Assembly: GCA_963837485.1 (NCBI GenBank)
Contig: CAWINP010000027.1
Coordinates: forward strand, 1-64,000
From: Solirubrobacter sp963837485
Lineage (GTDB): Bacteria; Actinomycetota; Thermoleophilia; Solirubrobacterales; Solirubrobacteraceae
Direction of reading: 5' to 3'
DNA: 64,000 nt
Shown: one piece after another, positions 32,353 through 40,868 of the stretch
Layout of the letters: the number at the start of each line of letters is the position of its first letter
Numbering within the stretch: position 1 is the stretch's first letter
Position numbers and translations under genes: made by a program
Notes under the pieces: generated by a model
The model's database searches: none
What the model saw: only the letters and a program-made list of their open reading frames with translations
Told to the model about the DNA's origin: nothing

Positions 32353-34673
32353 GGCAGCAGGTCGAGTGCGGCGCCGACGATGGTGTCGGCGTCGATGCCG
32401 AAGATGCGGTAGAGGTCGTCCACGTCGCCCGACTGGCCGAAGTCGGAGACGCCGAGGCAGGTGATCGGAACGCACTGCGGGATGCCGAGGAAGCTCAGCG
32501 TGTGCGGATGGCCGTCGAGCGCCGCGACGATCGGGGCGGCGCGCTCCGGCGGAAGCAGCTCGTCGAGGATCGCGTCGTCGCCTTCGCCGACGCCGCGGCG
32601 CGCCTGCAGGGCGCGGAAGATGAGATCCGGGGACGTCAGGCACAGCACGTCGACGGCGCGACCGGCGGCGGCCAGCTCGTCGGCCGCCGTCAACGTCTCG
32701 GGGACCGTCGCCCCGACTGCGACGAGCGTCACGTCGGGCGCGCGCTCGGCGCGGCGCAGGGCGTACCCGCCGGCAAGCGCCTCGCGGCGGCGCCGCTCGC
32801 GCGCCGCCGGCTCCTTCGGCACGGCGGCGAGTGCCGGATCGACCGGTCGCGTCGAGAGCCGGAAGTACGACGAGCAACCGTCCGGCTTGCCGAGCCGTCC
32901 GAGCGCTGCCAGCAGCGCCCACTCGAGGTCCTGGCCGAAGGCCGGCTCCCAGGCGATGCAGCGGGGTTGCTCGAGCCCGATCGACGGGGTCGTGATCGAC
33001 TGGTGCGCGCCGCCCTCGGGAGCCAAGGTGACGCCGGAGGGCGTGCCGACGAGGATCGACTGGCCGCCGGAGTAGATGCCGAACGACCAGGGCTCCAGCG
33101 CGCGGGCGACGAACGGGTCATAGAGCGTCCCGATCGGCAGCAGCGGCTGACCGTCGCGCGACCAGGTCGAGCCCAGCTCGCCGAGCAGGCAGACGAGATT
33201 GACCTCGGCGATCCCCAACTCGATGTGCTGGCCGTGCTCGCTCTCGTGCCAGCGTACGAGCGTGTCGGTGTCGTCCGCGAACCAGTCGATCGGCTCGCCG
33301 CGGACGTTCCAGACGCCGACCTTGTTGAGCCAGCCGCCGAGGTTCGTCGACGACGCCACGTCGGGGCTGACCGTCACCACCCGTGCGGCGACCGCCGGCG
33401 CCGCATGGGCGAGGTCGACGAAGAAGCGCCCGAACGCCTGCTGCGTCGACGCGAGGCCGGAATGGTCGCGGCTGAGCTCGGCCGGCACCGGCGGCGGCGC
33501 GGTCGGCGTGACCGGCCCGCGCGCCAGCCGCGCGGCCGTGGCGCGGCACAGCTCGGCCTCCGGCGAGCCGTCCGGATACGGCGCCCATGGATCGGAGGCA
33601 TCGGCGCCGAGCTCCTGCGCCAGCAGCTCCCACTGGGCGCTGGAGAGCAGCGCCGAGTGATTGGCCGGATGGCCTTGCATGGGAAGCCGCCACGCCTTGA
33701 TCGTGTAGGCGAAGACGACCGACGGGCGATCGGTCACCGCGTCGGCCTCCGCGTAGGCATCGAGCAGCCGCCCGAGGTCGTGCCCGCCGAGGTCGCGCAC
33801 CGCGGCGGTCAGCTCGCCGTCGTCGAGCTCCGCCACGAGCCTCTCGAGCTCGCGCCGCCCGCGCCCGGAGCCGGGCAGCCGCTCGCGCAACTCCGCGGCG
33901 CCGGCGCGCAGCAGATGCTGGTACTCCTCGTTGGTCATGTCGTCCACGCGCCGCCGCAGCGCGCCGCCGCCGGTTCGCTCGAACAGCTCTTGCAGACGCC
34001 GGCCGTACTTGACCGTGATCGTGTGCCAGCCGGCCGCCTCGAACATGCCGGCGATCCGTCCGTGGGCGATGTCCGGCACGACGCGGTCGAGTGACTGGCG
34101 GTTGAGGTCGACGATCCAGAGCAGCTCGCCCAGACGAGGCGCCACCGGATCGACGAGCGCCTCCCAGACGGCGCCTTCGTCGAGCTCGGCGTCGCCGACG
34201 AGCGCGATCTGGCGGCCGCCCTGCGGCACGTCGAAACGCCCCGCGACGTAGCGATGGGCGAGCGCGCTCCATACGGTCGCCGTCGCGCCGATGCCGACGG
34301 ACCCGGTGGAGAAGTCCGCGGGCACCGGATCCTTCAGCCGCGACGGATACGACTGCAGCCCGCCGAGCTGGCGCAGCGTCGTGAGGTAGCGGCGTTCGAG
34401 CGTGCCGAGCAGGTACTCGATCGCGTGCAGCACGGGCGAGGCGTGAGGCTTGACCGAGACGCGATCGGGCGCGCGCAGGTGGGCGAACCACAACGCGGTC
34501 ATGATCGAGACCATCGAGGCCGACGACGCCTGATGGCCGCCCACCTTGACACCCGACGGCGTTCGCCGCACCTTGTTCGCGTGGTGGATGATCGACGTCG
34601 CGAGCCACAGCACGCGGCTCTCGACCGCCTGCAGCAGCGCCGGCTCCGTCGCTGCCGGGGCGGAAGCGGACAT
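32349..34673 (-). CDS. Homodimeric-type 2-oxoacid dehydrogenase E1 (AceE/transketolase-like)
   Basis: A 774-residue ThDP enzyme with the single-chain E1 layout. The ThDP-binding region is GDAELDEGAVWEAL followed by VDLNRQSLD, at about residues 160-195. The pyrimidine-binding domain begins about 420 (LASTQQAFGRF) and contains HIELGIAEVNLVCLLGELG. The C-terminal transketolase domain has VTLVAVGATVPETLTAADEL. It is somewhat shorter than E. coli AceE (about 887 residues). It is coupled to E2 by ATGA and divergent from an Lrp regulator across a 15-bp palindrome. Pyruvate is the default guess for substrate. Confidence 0.87.
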   Translation of the reverse strand: MSASAPAATEPALLQAVESRVLWLATSIIHHANKVRRTPSGVKVGGHQASSASMVSIMTALWFAHLRAPDRVSVKPHASPVLHAIEYLLGTLERRYLTTLRQLGGLQSYPSRLKDPVPADFSTGSVGIGATATVWSALAHRYVAGRFDVPQGGRQIALVGDAELDEGAVWEALVDPVAPRLGELLWIVDLNRQSLDRVVPDIAHGRIAGMFEAAGWHTITVKYGRRLQELFERTGGGALRRRVDDMTNEEYQHLLRAGAAELRERLPGSGRGRRELERLVAELDDGELTAAVRDLGGHDLGRLLDAYAEADAVTDRPSVVFAYTIKAWRLPMQGHPANHSALLSSAQWELLAQELGADASDPWAPYPDGSPEAELCRATAARLARGPVTPTAPPPVPAELSRDHSGLASTQQAFGRFFVDLAHAAPAVAARVVTVSPDVASSTNLGGWLNKVGVWNVRGEPIDWFADDTDTLVRWHESEHGQHIELGIAEVNLVCLLGELGSTWSRDGQPLLPIGTLYDPFVARALEPWSFGIYSGGQSILVGTPSGVTLAPEGGAHQSITTPSIGLEQPRCIAWEPAFGQDLEWALLAALGRLGKPDGCSSYFRLSTRPVDPALAAVPKEPAARERRRREALAGGYALRRAERAPDVTLVAVGATVPETLTAADELAAAGRAVDVLCLTSPDLIFRALQARRGVGEGDDAILDELLPPERAAPIVAALDGHPHTLSFLGIPQCVPITCLGVSDFGQSGDVDDLYRIFGIDADTIVGAALDLLP

Positions 34674-34726
34674 TGCGGCGATCTTGCGGGACCGGATCGA
34701 GGTTCGTCACCTGAGTCGCGAGAACA

Positions 34727-34741
34727 CGCAAAGACTTTGCG
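34727..34741. promoter_or_regulatory. 15-bp palindrome between the E1 and lrp genes
   Basis: cgcaaag-a-ctttgcg is a perfect inverted repeat around a single A. It lies in the 99-nt divergent spacer, 31 nt before the lrp start, and has the look of an Lrp/AsnC operator that could control both directions. Confidence 0.65.
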
Positions 34742-34772
34742 CCTGTCGTCGCTCAAGCGCTAGAGTTCGCCG

Positions 34773-35216
34773 ATGCCGCGCACAGATCTCGACGATGTCG
34801 ATCGCCGCATCGTCGATCTCCTCCTCCAGGACGGCCGCCGCTCCGCGAGCGAGATCGGACGTACGGTCAGCCTCTCTCCGGCGGCAGCCAAGCGCCGTAT
34901 CGACCGGCTCGAGCGAAACGGCACGATCGTCGGCTACAAGGCGGTCGTGGACCGGTCGACGCTCGGAGAGCAGATCGAGGCGTTCATCGAGCTGCGCTTT
35001 GCCGGCACGACCCAGGTCGACGACATCGAGGCGGCCGTCGCCGGCCTACCGGAGGTCATCGAGGCGTTCACGACTGCCGGCGATCCTGACGCGCTGGTCC
35101 GGGCGCGAGCCCGCGACCTGGACCATCTCAAGCGCGTCATCGACCGCATTCGACGGACCGGGACGGTCACCGGCACCAAGACGCTGATCGTGCTCGGAGC
35201 CGCGCGACGCCGCTGA
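34773..35216 (+). CDS. Lrp/AsnC family regulator
   Basis: A 147-residue protein. The N-terminal HTH (DDVDRRIVDLLLQDGR, then SASEIGRTVSLSPAAAKRRI) covers residues 7-50, and the RAM/AsnC ligand domain follows (EAFIELRFAGTTQVDDIEAA, then VIEAFTTAGDPDALVRARA). It is divergent from the E1-E2 operon, a position in which Lrp proteins often sense an amino or keto acid and control the neighbouring dehydrogenase. The effector is unknown. Confidence 0.92.
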   Translation: MPRTDLDDVDRRIVDLLLQDGRRSASEIGRTVSLSPAAAKRRIDRLERNGTIVGYKAVVDRSTLGEQIEAFIELRFAGTTQVDDIEAAVAGLPEVIEAFTTAGDPDALVRARARDLDHLKRVIDRIRRTGTVTGTKTLIVLGAARRR

Positions 35217-35225
35217 GCGGCTCCG

Positions 35226-35315
35226 TCAGTTGTCGGCGAGGAGCTTGAAGCGTGCGGCGGCGTCGCCCCAGACTTGCTGGAGGTACGCCTGTACTGGATT
35301 GTCAAGCGGCCCCGT
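35226..35315 (-). pseudogene. C-terminal remnant of an unidentified protein
   Basis: The minus strand encodes PVQAYLQQVWGDAAARFKLL followed by ADN and a stop at 35226-35228. The stretch looks like a genuine helical protein end, but there is no start and no further homologous sequence upstream, where the arsR promoter region begins. I do not recognise the family with confidence. Confidence 0.4.
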
Positions 35316-35334
35316 GTGTGGTATTACAACGGAT

Positions 35335-35346
35335 GGTTAATTAACC
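35335..35346. promoter_or_regulatory. 12-bp palindrome ggttaattaacc, probable ArsR operator
   Basis: A perfect AT-rich palindrome 10 nt upstream of the arsR ATG, standing out in a GC-rich region. Its position fits autorepression of the arsR-AHSA1 pair. Confidence 0.7.
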
Positions 35347-35356
35347 GATACGCTAT

Positions 35357-35689
35357 ATGCCGACCGACCAGCTCAGCCTCACGTTCGCCGCGCTCGCCGA
35401 TCCGACGCGCCGCTCGATCCTGACCCGTCTTGCCGAAGGCGAGGCGACCGTGAACGAGCTTGCCGAGCCATTCTCGGTGAGCCTGCCTGCGATCTCGCGT
35501 CACCTCAAGGTGCTCGAGCGGGCGGGGTTGATCGTCCGCAGCCGCGAGGCGCAGTGGCGTCCGAGCCGGCTGCAGGCCGAGCCGCTCGACGACGCGGTCG
35601 ACTGGATGCAGGCGCGCAAGCGCACCTGGGAGGCCCGGATGGATCGACTCGACGCGCACCTGCGCCGGAAAGGACAGCAAGATGAGTGA
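35357..35689 (+). CDS. ArsR family regulator (SdpR-like, non-metal type)
   Basis: A 110-residue winged-helix repressor. FAALADPTRRSILTRLAEGE begins the fold and the HTH is ELAEPFSVSLPAISRHLKVL. No metal-ligand pattern is seen. The end (RKRTWEARMDRLDAHLRRKG) is typical of ArsR proteins paired with AHSA1/SRPBCC genes. It overlaps the downstream AHSA1 gene by 8 nt. Confidence 0.93.
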   Translation: MPTDQLSLTFAALADPTRRSILTRLAEGEATVNELAEPFSVSLPAISRHLKVLERAGLIVRSREAQWRPSRLQAEPLDDAVDWMQARKRTWEARMDRLDAHLRRKGQQDE

Positions 35690-36146
35690 CGCGAGCCCCG
35701 TAGCGGGCGCCGGCCAGGAGGTTCTGATCACCCGGATCTTCGACGCGTCGCGCGAGCGGGTGTTCAGGGCGTGGACCGACCCCGAGGAAGTGGCGGCGTG
35801 GTACGGCCCGGAGCAGATGGACACCCCGCGCGAGCGGATCACCATCGACCTGCGGGTTGGCGGGCGCTATGAGCTGACGATGGTGTCGCGCGGCGGCGAC
35901 CGCGAGTTCACGATCGGCTACGAGATCGTGGAGCTGGTCGCGCCGGAGCTGCTCGTGCTGCGCGCGGACCCGATGCCCGGCATGCACGAACCCACGATCG
36001 TGCGCATCGAGTTCCACGACCATGGGGCCAAGACGCGCATGACGCTCAGCGACGGTCCCTACCCGGGCGGTGCCGGGCACGCGGCGGCCGGTTATGAGGC
36101 CGCGTTCGACAAGCTCACTGCGCATCTCGCCGGATCGCCGCGATGA
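35682..36146 (+). CDS. SRPBCC/AHSA1 family protein
   Basis: A 154-residue START-like domain of the Aha1 C-terminal type. The opening ITRIFDASRERVFRAWTDPE and AAWYGPEQM are characteristic. The central ITIDLRVGGRYELTM and the closing GHAAAGYEAAFDKLTAHLAG complete the helix-grip fold with a hydrophobic ligand pocket. It is coupled to the ArsR regulator by an 8-nt overlap. The ligand is unknown. Confidence 0.92.
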   Translation: MSDASPVAGAGQEVLITRIFDASRERVFRAWTDPEEVAAWYGPEQMDTPRERITIDLRVGGRYELTMVSRGGDREFTIGYEIVELVAPELLVLRADPMPGMHEPTIVRIEFHDHGAKTRMTLSDGPYPGGAGHAAAGYEAAFDKLTAHLAGSPR

Positions 36147-36228
36147 GACCTCGCGCCGCGGCGGATTGAACCCACAGGCCGCACCGCCGAGGCGGCGTGG
36201 CCGCCTGATCCGGCGCGCCCGGTTGCGG

Positions 36229-36256
36229 ACGCCCCCCGGCGGTGGCCGGGGGGCGT
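36229..36256. terminator. Strong bidirectional stem-loop terminator
   Basis: A 12-bp perfect stem (acgccccccggc / gccggggggcgt) with a 4-nt loop lies between the convergent AHSA1 gene (ends 36146) and the metallophosphoesterase gene (ends 36264). Confidence 0.75.
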
Positions 36257-36263
36257 GGGACGG

Positions 36264-37352
36264 TCAGCGGTCGTTGACGTTGCCGCCGACGATCTGCGCG
36301 CGCAGCTCGAACAGCTGCGGGTCGTGCGGGTCGATGGTCAGGCTGACCCAGTGCGTGTTGGCCGAGCCGAAGGTCTCGAGGCGGGTGAAGCGCTCGATGA
36401 CCTGGCCGTTGTCGTAGTTGAGGGGCTTGTCGATCTTCAGGTAGTGGCTGTCGCCGTGGACGAGCAGGGTCTGGCCCGGGAACCCGAGGACCTGGCGGCG
36501 TAGCTCGGCGGTCAGGTTCGTCAGCCCGTCGTACTGCGCGGGCTGGAGCTTCTGCTCGTTGTTGAAGTTCGGGTCGGCCTGCCAGGTGACGACGACGCCC
36601 TTGGCGCCGATCTGCTTGGCGCGCGCGTAGGACTCCTGCAGCCAGTGGATGTTCGCGGCCTCGCGCGCGTTGTGCTCGGCGGTCTGGCGTGCGATCTCGG
36701 CGGCCGAGCGGGTCTCGCCGTCGACGCCGGCGTGTGGCAGGTTGTCGTTGGAGCCCTGGAAGTTCAGCGTCACGAACAGCACCGAGCCGGCGATCCAGCG
36801 CGCGTTCTCCCGATAGGCCGCGAAGCCGGGCTGCGAGCTCTCGCGCTCCACGCGCATCGGACGCGAGCCGAGCGTGAGGTCGGTTGCGAACAACGTCTTG
36901 CGCTCGAAGTCCAGGCGCTCCTCGGGGTCGAATCCGCCGGTGCCCGGGCCGTAGCGTCCCCAGCAGTCCGTCCAGTCGTTGTCGCCCGGCGTGACCACCA
37001 CCGGGAATCGCAGCTGGTTGAACCAATCGCGGCTCTGCGTGTAGAGCTGGTCGGCGCACGCTCCGTCGCCGCCGGCCTTCAGATCGCCGTCGAAGATGGC
37101 GAACGCGGGATGGGCGGCGTTCATGTCGGCCAGCAGCCGCGGGTACTCCGCGCGGCCGTCGGCGCCGTACGGCACATCGCCGAACAGGCCGACGGTGTAC
37201 GCGCGACCGTAGCCGTAGACCGAGCCGTGGTCGTCGCCGCCCTGCGGCGGCCCTTGGTGGTCGCGGCCGTGGTCGGCCGCGGCGGTGGTCGCCGCGACCG
37301 TCGCGGCGATGACGGCAGCACCGGCCGTCAGGCGCTTGAAGCCTTGCATCAT
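36264..37352 (-). CDS. Secreted calcineurin-like metallophosphoesterase
   Basis: A 362-residue exported protein. Its signal peptide covers about residues 1-30, with cleavage near AAADHG. A short His/Asp/Gly-rich linker (HGRDHQGPPQGGDDHG) precedes the phosphoesterase fold. Metal-ligand motifs are in order: LFGDVPYG, FDGDLKAG, TPGDNDW and VHGDSHYLKID. The start at 37352 (MMQ) has AGGATGG upstream; a farther start at 37406 would hide the signal peptide. The substrate is unknown. It is monocistronic with a strong terminator. Confidence 0.9.
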   Translation of the reverse strand: MMQGFKRLTAGAAVIAATVAATTAAADHGRDHQGPPQGGDDHGSVYGYGRAYTVGLFGDVPYGADGRAEYPRLLADMNAAHPAFAIFDGDLKAGGDGACADQLYTQSRDWFNQLRFPVVVTPGDNDWTDCWGRYGPGTGGFDPEERLDFERKTLFATDLTLGSRPMRVERESSQPGFAAYRENARWIAGSVLFVTLNFQGSNDNLPHAGVDGETRSAAEIARQTAEHNAREAANIHWLQESYARAKQIGAKGVVVTWQADPNFNNEQKLQPAQYDGLTNLTAELRRQVLGFPGQTLLVHGDSHYLKIDKPLNYDNGQVIERFTRLETFGSANTHWVSLTIDPHDPQLFELRAQIVGGNVNDR

Positions 37353-37469
37353 GCCGCCATCCTGTGGACGGCATCGGGACCGCGCGGTTACCCGCCTGCT
37401 AACCATGAGCGCACGGTGTGCGACTCGCTCTGAAACGGTCAGGCTGCGGACCGTGTGCGTTGCCCCGAC

Positions 37470-37652
37470 TCAGTGGCCGGGCAGCCCGCCGAGCGCGGCT
37501 TGGGGCAGGCACCCGCCGACGAGCGTGCCGAGGAGCGCGCCCAGGGCGGTCGACGCGGCGAGCGTGGCGGTGATCGCGAGGCGGAACCACAGCGTGAGGA
37601 CGGGGACGATCACGAACCCGCCGCCGACGCCGAAGAAGCCGGTCAGCAGCCC
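37470..37652 (-). pseudogene. C-terminal remnant of a TauE/SafE-family sulfite/anion exporter
   Basis: The minus strand encodes GLLTGFFGVGGGFVIVPVLT and then AASTALGALLGTLVGGCLPQ, ending in GLPGH and a TGA at 37470-37472. GFFGVGGG is the TauE/SafE signature of the second repeat. The first half and the last helices are missing. The fragment begins out of frame inside the 3' end of the aminotransferase gene, so a deletion fused the two. Confidence 0.75.
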
Positions 37653-39028
37653 ATGCGCTCGGGGAGGTCGTTGGGGGTGTCGGCGAGGTCGATGAATTCG
37701 GTTGCGAAGTCGAGGAAGTGTTCGATGTCGGGCAGGTTTGAGGCGATTCCGAGGGAGGCGCGGATGGCTCCTGCGGTGTGCAGTCCGATTGTGTGCATGT
37801 AGTCGTCGAGTGTCATGCCGTGTGCGAATTCGCTTCCGAGCAGCGTTTCGCGTGAGATGGTGAAGGCGATCTCGCCGGCGCCGGGGTTGCAGAAGCAGCC
37901 GGTGCGGAGCGAGACGTTGTGGCGGGCGGCGATGCGGTCGACGTAGCGCTCGTCGATGACGCGGCCGTCGGGGTGCAGGAAGTTAAAGGCGATCGTGGCG
38001 CCGCGCTGCTGCCAGGATCGTGGGCCGTAGATCGTTGTCGCGGGTGTCCGGTTGCTGTGGCGCAGGGTGGTGAGCGTGTCGAGCAGTCGGGCGCCGAGCG
38101 TGTTGACGTTGGTGTGGATGGTGTCGATCCCGATCCGGTCGAGGAAGCGCAGGCCGATCTCGACGGCGGGGAGGTTGAGGTAGTTGACGGTGCCGTCTTC
38201 GAAGTGAGCGGCGCCGGGGGCGAAGTCGTAGTAGGCGCGCTGCACGAACGCGGCGACGATCGTGCCGCCGGAGAACCATGGTCGCTGGAGCTTGGCGAGC
38301 GCCTGGCGGCGGGCGAGCAGGCAGCCGACGCCGGTCGGCCAGCCGAACATCTTATAAAACGACAGCGCGACGTAGTCGGGCTGCCAGCGGGCGAGGTCGA
38401 GCCGGTTGGTCGCCACGTAGGCCGCGGCGTCGAGCAGGACGTCCCAGCCGTGCGCGTGCGCGTGCTCGATCCATTCCAGCGGGTGCTGGACGCCGGAGAA
38501 GTTCGACTGTGCCGGGTAGGCGAACAGGTTGTGGTGATCGCCCGTCGTCTCGCTCAGATACCGCGCCAGCACGCTCGAGTCCACGCGCAGGTCGGGCGCG
38601 ACGCTGGGCACGTAGGTGGTCTGGGCGCCGCGGGCGTGTGCGAACTCGCGTACTCCGTTGACCGAGTTGTGATTATCGAAGGTCAACAGGAAGCGGTCGC
38701 CGGCGCGGAACGGGTAGGCCTCGCCGACCAGGCGCAGCGCGCCGGTCGCGTTGGGCGTGAAGATCGCGACGTACTCCTCCGGCGAGGCGTTGAAGAACTC
38801 CAGCACGTACGCGCGGGCGCGCTCGACCAGCGCGGTGCTCGCCGCCGAGGTCGGGTTGATCGAGTGCGGATTGCCGAACACCGTGCGCTCGAGCAGCCGC
38901 ACGTGCTCGCGCAACTGCGACACGCCGAACAGGCCACCGCCCGTGTAATCCAGATACACATGACCGCCGGCGTCCAGGCGCGCAAACTCGACCCCGCGAA
39001 CCTCGTCCAGCGACACGCTCGGTCTCAC
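37643..39028 (-). CDS. Class V aminotransferase, cysteine-desulfurase/MoCo-sulfurase-like
   Basis: A 461-residue PLP enzyme. The PLP Lys is in LSFYKMFGWPTGVG. The substrate-binding region is VYLDYTGGGLFG and the catalytic-type Cys is in LRTGCFCNPGAGE, which supports sulfur mobilisation. A GTG start overlaps the flavoprotein stop (GTGA). The last residues (ERMGC) come from the junction with a TauE/SafE remnant, so the natural C-terminus has been altered. Sulfur cluster membership (rhodanese, SQR-like) fits a persulfide role. Confidence 0.85.
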   Translation of the reverse strand: MRPSVSLDEVRGVEFARLDAGGHVYLDYTGGGLFGVSQLREHVRLLERTVFGNPHSINPTSAASTALVERARAYVLEFFNASPEEYVAIFTPNATGALRLVGEAYPFRAGDRFLLTFDNHNSVNGVREFAHARGAQTTYVPSVAPDLRVDSSVLARYLSETTGDHHNLFAYPAQSNFSGVQHPLEWIEHAHAHGWDVLLDAAAYVATNRLDLARWQPDYVALSFYKMFGWPTGVGCLLARRQALAKLQRPWFSGGTIVAAFVQRAYYDFAPGAAHFEDGTVNYLNLPAVEIGLRFLDRIGIDTIHTNVNTLGARLLDTLTTLRHSNRTPATTIYGPRSWQQRGATIAFNFLHPDGRVIDERYVDRIAARHNVSLRTGCFCNPGAGEIAFTISRETLLGSEFAHGMTLDDYMHTIGLHTAGAIRASLGIASNLPDIEHFLDFATEFIDLADTPNDLPERMGC

Positions 39029-40224
39029 GGCAGCCCTACGAAGCCGCGGCGCATCTTCCACATGAAGTACCTCTCGAACGCGATCTTGGCGGCGTGCGAT
39101 TGGGGACCGGGGATCATCACGCCGTGCTTGCGCGGTGGGAGCATGCGGTCGGCGAGGATGACGACGCCGTTGTTGCCGGCGTCCATGATGCACATTGCCG
39201 GGATCTCGGCGAAGTTCTCTTCCCTGGAAGGTTCCTGGCCGCGGATCTGGGAGACGATGTTGGTCGCGGCGACGCGCGCCATCGTCTCGGCCGGGAAGCC
39301 GGTCTTGGGCACGCCGACGGCGTTGGCGCTCTGCCACGGCGCGTTGACCGCGGTGGCGATCCCGACGGCGTAGACGTTCGGGTGCGAGAGGGTCTGGTAG
39401 GTGTCCTTGACGTCGATGAACCCCTTGGCGTTCCCGAGTCCCGACTTGGTGACGACGTCCGCCCCCACGAACGGCGGCACGACCATCGCGTATTTGAACG
39501 GGAGCGAGCGTCCGTCGGTGAGCCGGAGCTCGCCGGGCGCGACCTCCTCGGTCGCGACGTTGAAGACGGCGTCGATCTTCTGGCGCTTGAAGAACATGCC
39601 GAGCAGCCTCTCGCCGCCCGGGAGCCCCCCGATGCCGAAGTGGCCGGGGAACGGCTCCGCGCTGACGTAGGCGACGGGGACCTCGAGCTTGTGCCTCTTG
39701 AGCTGGTAGGTGACGTTGAAGACGAACTCGTACGCGGCGCCGAAGCAGGCCGCTCCCTGGGTCGCGGCCACAACGACGGGGCCGGGGTCGTTGAGGAAGC
39801 GCGCCCAGCCCTCGGCGGCGTCGACGGCGCCTTCGAGGTCGGTGATCGAGTGTGCGTTGCCACCTGGCCCGAGCCCGGGGACGACGGCGAAGTCGTTCAG
39901 GTAGCCCGTCGCGACGACGAGATAGTCGTATCCGAACTCGCCGCGCGAGGTCTGGACCGTCTGCGCGGTCGGGTCGATGTTGGTGGCCTCGCCGTGGATG
40001 AACGTGACGCCGCGCGACGCGAGCGTGTCGGCGATCGGGAAGACCACGTTGCCGGCGGTCCGCTTGCCGAACGGGATCCAGATGAACGAGGGCTTGAACT
40101 GGAACGTATCCGACTTCGACACCACCGTCACGTCGACGTCGTCGCCCAACTCGTGCTTGACGCTCAGCGCCGCCGTCAGGCCGGCGAAGTTGCCGCCGAG
40201 GACGATCACCTTCTGGTTGGGCAT
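39025..40224 (-). CDS. Sulfide:quinone oxidoreductase-like FAD flavoprotein
   Basis: A 399-residue enzyme of the SQR/NDH-2 superfamily. FAD-binding IVLGGNFAGLTAALSV is at the N-terminus, with the second Rossmann region after YDYLVVATGYL. A Cys in QGAACFGAAYEFVF and another in IPAMCIMDAGNNGV sit where SQR redox cysteines occur. The C-terminal amphipathic end (FERYFMWKMRRGFVGLP) would dock on the membrane. It likely oxidises sulfide to sulfane sulfur with quinone. It lies between the rhodanese gene and the class V aminotransferase gene. Confidence 0.83.
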   Translation of the reverse strand: MPNQKVIVLGGNFAGLTAALSVKHELGDDVDVTVVSKSDTFQFKPSFIWIPFGKRTAGNVVFPIADTLASRGVTFIHGEATNIDPTAQTVQTSRGEFGYDYLVVATGYLNDFAVVPGLGPGGNAHSITDLEGAVDAAEGWARFLNDPGPVVVAATQGAACFGAAYEFVFNVTYQLKRHKLEVPVAYVSAEPFPGHFGIGGLPGGERLLGMFFKRQKIDAVFNVATEEVAPGELRLTDGRSLPFKYAMVVPPFVGADVVTKSGLGNAKGFIDVKDTYQTLSHPNVYAVGIATAVNAPWQSANAVGVPKTGFPAETMARVAATNIVSQIRGQEPSREENFAEIPAMCIMDAGNNGVVILADRMLPPRKHGVMIPGPQSHAAKIAFERYFMWKMRRGFVGLP

Positions 40225-40249
40225 TCCGGAACTCCTTTTCCGTCGGATT

Positions 40250-40753
40250 TCAGGCCGTCAAGGCGGCGAGCGGTTCGAGCGGGAGCCCGAGGGTCACCCA
40301 GTCATGGATGCCGCCGCGGTAGTAGAGGAGGCGCTCGGGCGGATGCCCGGCCTCCAGGAGCAGGTGGATCGCGTCAGGGGTGGCCGCGCACTGCGGTCCG
40401 TTGCAGAACAGGACGACGTCGACCGCGGGGTCGATCTCGCCGGTCCGTCCCGGCAGGTCGGTGTGCGGCAGCGAGCGGGCGGTCGGGAGCGTCCCGGCGG
40501 CGAGATAGCGCTCCAGGCGGGAATCGATCAGCGGGAGGCCGGCCTGGATGTGCGCGATGACCTCCCGCTCGCCGACGGTGCGGACCCCCGGCGCGATGCT
40601 GATCGGCGTGATCGTGCCCCAGGTCGCGTCGACGATGAAGCGGCCGGCCTCGCCGGGTACGGGCCGCGGCAGCATGAACGCGTCCGCGCGGCGGGGGATG
40701 CGCTGAATCGGTGCGCAGCCACGAGCGGGGCGACGTGTCGAGGTGGACGCCAT
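40250..40753 (-). CDS. Rhodanese-domain sulfurtransferase
   Basis: A 167-residue (or 141 from an ATG at 40675) single rhodanese domain. The active-site loop is LFCNGPQCAATPDAI, with the catalytic Cys presumably that of CNGPQC. PLIDSRLERYLAAGTLPTAR is the CH2-A-like region and LLYYRGGIHDW the conserved end. The upstream start is uncertain, as neither candidate has a good ribosome site. It precedes the SQR-like gene by 25 nt on the same strand. Confidence 0.83.
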   Translation of the reverse strand: MASTSTRRPARGCAPIQRIPRRADAFMLPRPVPGEAGRFIVDATWGTITPISIAPGVRTVGEREVIAHIQAGLPLIDSRLERYLAAGTLPTARSLPHTDLPGRTGEIDPAVDVVLFCNGPQCAATPDAIHLLLEAGHPPERLLYYRGGIHDWVTLGLPLEPLAALTA

Positions 40754-40868
40754 CGAGGTCGCCCGAGCGTCGCGCGAGGATCGGCGCGCGTCGTCGGGGA
40801 AAGCCCGCGGACCACTGCGTCAATCCCGCAGTCCGTCGACCGACTTCGTTGCTCGGCGCGCCGCGCGT

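Noticed and set aside
35217..35356. Possible tRNA or small RNA in the spacer after lrp
   Set aside because: No cloverleaf or stable fold was seen. The sequence is better read as a protein remnant on the minus strand plus the arsR promoter.
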